A DNA stretch of 64,000 nt. Source: Betaproteobacteria bacterium. GTDB taxonomy: Bacteria; Pseudomonadota; Gammaproteobacteria; Burkholderiales; Usitatibacteraceae. The notes under the pieces were generated by a model that saw only the letters and a program-made list of their open reading frames with translations, did not search any database and was not told the DNA's origin. Shown piece after piece: positions 61,251 through 64,000 of this stretch (the stretch's first letter is position 1; each line of letters opens with the position of its first letter). The position numbers were made by a program, and so were the translations under genes. Location: positions 496,001 through 560,000 of the forward strand of contig JADKJU010000002.1 in the NCBI GenBank assembly GCA_016720855.1, in the 5' to 3' direction.

Positions 61251-62843
61251 TTGAGCACCTTTGAACGGCGGCTGTCCGCCATTGCACCCGGTGCGCTCGC
61301 AGGAATCCTGCGCGGCGTGGAAAAGGAAGGGCTGCGCGTGCGGCCCGACGGCAGCCTGGCCATGACGCCGCACCCGGCAGGCCTCGGTTCGGCCCTCACG
61401 CACCCGCACATCACGACCGATTTCAGCGAGTCGCAGCTCGAGCTGATCACGGGCGTGCACACGACGCCCGAGGCGTGCGTCGCGGAGCTGACCGAGCTGC
61501 ACCAGGTCGTCTACCGCAACCTCGACGGCGAGCTGCTGTGGTGCGCGAGCATGCCCTGCAGGCTGCCGGCCGACGACGAGATCCCGCTCGGGCAGTACGG
61601 AAGTGCCAACCTCGCCCGCATGAAGACCACGTACCGGCACGGGCTGTCGCATCGCTACGGCCGCCGGATGCAGACGATCTCCGGCATCCACTACAACTTC
61701 TCGCTGCCCGAGGAGGCATGGCCGCTCCTGCAGCGCGCGGAAGGCGACGACGGGCCGGCGGAACTCTTCCAGGACCGCGGCTACTTCTCGCTGATGCGCA
61801 ACTTCCGCCGCCACTCATGGTTGCTGCTGCTGCTGCTCGGTGCGTCGCCCGCCGTGTGCGGCACGTTCGTCCGCGACCGCCCGCATCGCCTCCTGCGCTG
61901 GGACACGGGCACGTATGTCGCGCCATTCGGCACCTCGCTGCGCATGGGACCGTTGGGTTACCAGAGCGACGCGCAGGCCTCCCTGGCGGTGAGCTTCAAC
62001 AGCCTGCGTGGCTATGCCGCATCGCTCAATCGGGCGTTGAGCGAGGCCTATCCCGCCTACGAGGCCATCGGTCTCAGGGACGCCACGGGCAACTACCGGC
62101 AACTCTCGACGACGCTGCTGCAGATCGAGAACGAGTTCTACGGCACCGTCCGGCCGAAGCGCCGCATCCATCGCGGCGAGCGGCCGCTGCGCGCGCTGGG
62201 GGAGCGCGGCGTCGAGTACGTCGAAGTGCGCTGCATCGACGTGAGCCCGTACCATCCGGTCGGGATCGATGCGGCGGGCATGCGGATGATCGACCTGTTC
62301 CTGCTGCACTGCCTGCTGACGGACAGCCCGCTGGACTCGCCGCGGGAAATCGCGTCGATGTCGCGCAACCAGTATGGAATCGCGGAGCGGGGGCGCGAGC
62401 CGGAGTTGCGCCTGGAGCGCGGGGTCGAGGCGATGGCGCCGGCCGCGTGGGGACGTGAGTTCCTCGCGCAATGCGAGCCGATAGCCGCGGCCCTCGACGC
62501 GGCGCACACAGGCACGGCATACCGCGAAGTTCTCGAGGCCGCTGTGGCGACGCTCGCCGAGCTTTCGCTGCTGCCGTCGGCGCGCATCCTGGAAGAGACG
62601 CAGTCGCGCTTCGGGCGTTCGTATCCGGCACTGGCGCTCGCGTATTCGGAGCGCCACCGCGACACGCTACTGGGGATGGCGCTGGACGCCGGGGCCGCAG
62701 CGAAATACGCGCAGATGGCCGCCGGGTCGATCGCGGAGCAGCGGGAAATCGAGGCGGCCGACGATGTCCCGTTCGAGACCTTCCGCGAGCGCTACCTCGG
62801 TCAGGACATGGTCTCCGGCGCGCATTTTCGCGAGACACGCTGA
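61251..62843 (+). CDS. gshA: Glutamate-cysteine ligase, proteobacterial type
   Basis: First step of glutathione synthesis. 530 residues, E. coli GshA type, with LRGVEKEGLRV at the N-terminus (substrate/ATP Glu residues), ITTDFSESQLELIT near 47, and GIHYNFSLP near 145. The TTG start at 61251 is the only start near the homologous N-terminus. It is followed 17 bases later by a Rossmann-fold gene. The gshB gene is not in the window. Confidence 0.96.
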   Translation: MSTFERRLSAIAPGALAGILRGVEKEGLRVRPDGSLAMTPHPAGLGSALTHPHITTDFSESQLELITGVHTTPEACVAELTELHQVVYRNLDGELLWCASMPCRLPADDEIPLGQYGSANLARMKTTYRHGLSHRYGRRMQTISGIHYNFSLPEEAWPLLQRAEGDDGPAELFQDRGYFSLMRNFRRHSWLLLLLLGASPAVCGTFVRDRPHRLLRWDTGTYVAPFGTSLRMGPLGYQSDAQASLAVSFNSLRGYAASLNRALSEAYPAYEAIGLRDATGNYRQLSTTLLQIENEFYGTVRPKRRIHRGERPLRALGERGVEYVEVRCIDVSPYHPVGIDAAGMRMIDLFLLHCLLTDSPLDSPREIASMSRNQYGIAERGREPELRLERGVEAMAPAAWGREFLAQCEPIAAALDAAHTGTAYREVLEAAVATLAELSLLPSARILEETQSRFGRSYPALALAYSERHRDTLLGMALDAGAAAKYAQMAAGSIAEQREIEAADDVPFETFRERYLGQDMVSGAHFRETR

Positions 62844-62860
62844 CTGGGCGGCCAAGCGAA

Positions 62861-63502
62861 GTGAAGACCATCCTCGTTTTGGGCGGAAGCGGGCAGGTCG
62901 GAAGGCAGATCGTGGCCCAGGCCCTCGCCCATGCGGCGGTAGGGTGGGTTGTGGCCCCGACCCGCCAGCCGCTGGCGCCCGCCGCGAAGCTGTTCAATCC
63001 GCAAGTCGATTTCGCGCGGCTGCCCGAAGCGGCGGCCTGGTGGGCTGCGGACGCCGCGATCTGCGCGCTGGGAACGACGCGCCGCCAGGCCGGTTCGGCC
63101 GCCGCATTCCGCATGATCGACCACGACTACGTGCTCGCGGCAGCACGCCTTGCGCGAAAGGCCGGGACGCCGGTCTTTGTCTACAACTCCTCGCTGGGCG
63201 CCAACGCCGGCGCCGCATCGCTGTACCTTCGCGTCAAGGGAGAGATCGAGCGCGATCTCGGTGCGCTGGGCTTTTCTTCGTTATGCATCGTCCGCCCGTC
63301 ACTGCTCGACGGCGGCCCGCGGCAAGACTCCCGTCCCGCGGAGGGCGTGAGCCTCTGGCTCGCCAAGGGTCTCGCGCCGATCATTCCACGCCGGTATCGC
63401 GCCATCCCCACGCGCGCCGTCGCAGGCGCGATGCTCGGTGCGGCGCTGGACGCGCGTCCAGGCACGCGCGTAATCGAATCGGACCAGCTGCACGACTACT
63501 AG
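62861..63502 (+). CDS. NAD(P)-binding Rossmann-fold protein
   Basis: 213 residues. The LVLGGSGQVG dinucleotide motif is at about 5-14, and the family resembles atypical short-chain dehydrogenases (HTATIP2/YbjT-like): CALGTTRRQAGS, VYNSSLGANA, LRVKGEIERDL and VRPSLLDGG. It probably uses NADPH; the substrate is unknown. GTG start at 62861, 17 bases after gshA, suggests an operon. Confidence 0.87.
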   Translation: MKTILVLGGSGQVGRQIVAQALAHAAVGWVVAPTRQPLAPAAKLFNPQVDFARLPEAAAWWAADAAICALGTTRRQAGSAAAFRMIDHDYVLAAARLARKAGTPVFVYNSSLGANAGAASLYLRVKGEIERDLGALGFSSLCIVRPSLLDGGPRQDSRPAEGVSLWLAKGLAPIIPRRYRAIPTRAVAGAMLGAALDARPGTRVIESDQLHDY

Positions 63503-63527
63503 CAGGGCAAAGGTCCGAAACGGGATG

Positions 63528-64000
63528 CTACCGTACCGGGAGCGGCTGCGTTTGCGGCGTGCGGCGGAATGCGCTGCGATCGAAGCCGAGCGTGGCGGCG
63601 CGATCCAGAGCGGCATCCAGCGTCGCAGCATCGAGCACAGGCTGGCGCGCCAGCACCCAGGCGTACTTGCGCGAAGGCTCGCCCACCAGCACCCACTGGT
63701 AACCCTTGTCCAGCGCCAGCACCCAGTAGTCGCCATAGAACGGGCGGAAGAAGCTCACGCGCAGCTTGGCGCCGTTGCTGCCTTCCACCACCTTCGCGAT
63801 GCCGGTGGCCTCTTCGACCTCGCCATCGGACTTTCGGCAGCGATTGGTTACCCGTACCGTGTCGCCGTCCAGGCGATAGTTGGCCTGGGTATCCGCCACG
63901 CACATGGACTGGAACGAATTCGGCAGGAGGGCGATTTCATGCCAGGTGCCCGCATAGCGGACGAGGTCGACGGCCTCCACCGTGGGCAGGGGAACGGTGG
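63528..64000 (-). CDS. Bacterial lipocalin (Blc-like), 5' end outside the window
   Basis: At least 157 residues are visible. The lipocalin signature YAGTWHEIALLP is near the visible N-terminus, DYWVLALDKGYQWVLVGEP follows, and the C-terminal helix is ALDRAATLGFD. The frame is open to the window edge (PLPTVEAVDLV), so the signal peptide or lipobox lies beyond 64000. An in-frame GTG at 63980 would give a 150-residue protein lacking it. Blc-type proteins bind lysophospholipids in the outer membrane. It is convergent with the Rossmann-fold gene. Confidence 0.9.
   Translation of the reverse strand, partial: TVPLPTVEAVDLVRYAGTWHEIALLPNSFQSMCVADTQANYRLDGDTVRVTNRCRKSDGEVEEATGIAKVVEGSNGAKLRVSFFRPFYGDYWVLALDKGYQWVLVGEPSRKYAWVLARQPVLDAATLDAALDRAATLGFDRSAFRRTPQTQPLPVR

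Noticed and set aside
1..64000. tRNA, rRNA or CRISPR loci
   Set aside because: No T-loop-like GTTCGAATCC segments with matching acceptor stems, no rRNA-like sequence and no regularly spaced direct repeats were noticed; covariance-model and repeat searches would be decisive.

Overview
The window is GC-rich, densely packed, mostly housekeeping DNA from a Betaproteobacterium (inference). Supporting signs are the argH-algZ-algR order, lptM-lysA divergent from cyaY, metX-metW behind a SAM-II riboswitch, a permease-less EIIA(Man)-HPr-EI phosphotransferase set, DUF4124 proteins, an E. coli-type gshA, and many ATGA/GTGA overlaps with GTG and TTG starts. No rRNA, tRNA, CRISPR array, prophage or intact transposase was seen. 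The genus cannot be assigned from sequence alone.

Layout. 0-8 kb: glnA (minus) with a complete sigma-54/NtrC control region, aroE-mtgA, mgtE, thpR, a Lys/Ala-rich histone H1-like gene, and lptM-lysA facing cyaY. 8-15 kb: a cysteine-rich MarR regulator with its own operators, argH, an AlgZ/AlgR-like LytS-LytTR pair, and a LysR gene divergent from malate synthase. 15-26.5 kb: a long minus-strand series running mreBCD-mrdA-rodA-rlpA-dacA-aminotransferase-DUF493-lipB-lipA-DUF4124-DUF4124, joining cell elongation, peptidoglycan trimming and lipoate synthesis. 26.5-37.5 kb: gatCAB (gatA frameshifted), a coiled-coil DUF4124 protein, pyrE, exonuclease III, an ABC-F ATPase, a small helix-turn-helix protein, msrB, a secreted protein of unknown function and an AmpG-like permease. 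37.6-44.7 kb: metX-metW under a SAM-II riboswitch plus terminator, an outer-membrane barrel, a DUF3300/DUF2950 pair, and a DASS transporter coupled to a lipoprotein gene. 44.8-50 kb: an unknown protein, ptsI-ptsH-EIIA(Man), and DUF971-ubiE-ubiJ. 50-64 kb: an EamA transporter whose start codon lies in a dispersed repeat, tamA-tamB (tamB frameshifted), a CPA1 antiporter, DUF302, an acyl-CoA ligase preceded in frame by an esterase remnant, gshA, a Rossmann-fold protein and a lipocalin cut by the window edge.

The most informative signals are regulatory or structural: the SAM-II/terminator leader of metX; two NtrC-like sites 30 bp apart behind a -24/-12 promoter at glnA; a MarR protein with a CX2CX2CX9C motif, two near-identical operators at its promoter and a third palindrome beside the histone-like gene; single-base frameshifts in C4 and G4 runs of gatA and tamB; an esterase tail joined in frame to a CoA ligase; and GGGGACAGACCCC-type inverted repeats around 50-58.5 kb. 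I found no convincing entirely new multigene system; the least explained genes are those at 35044, 44822, 34140, 14818 and 44179.
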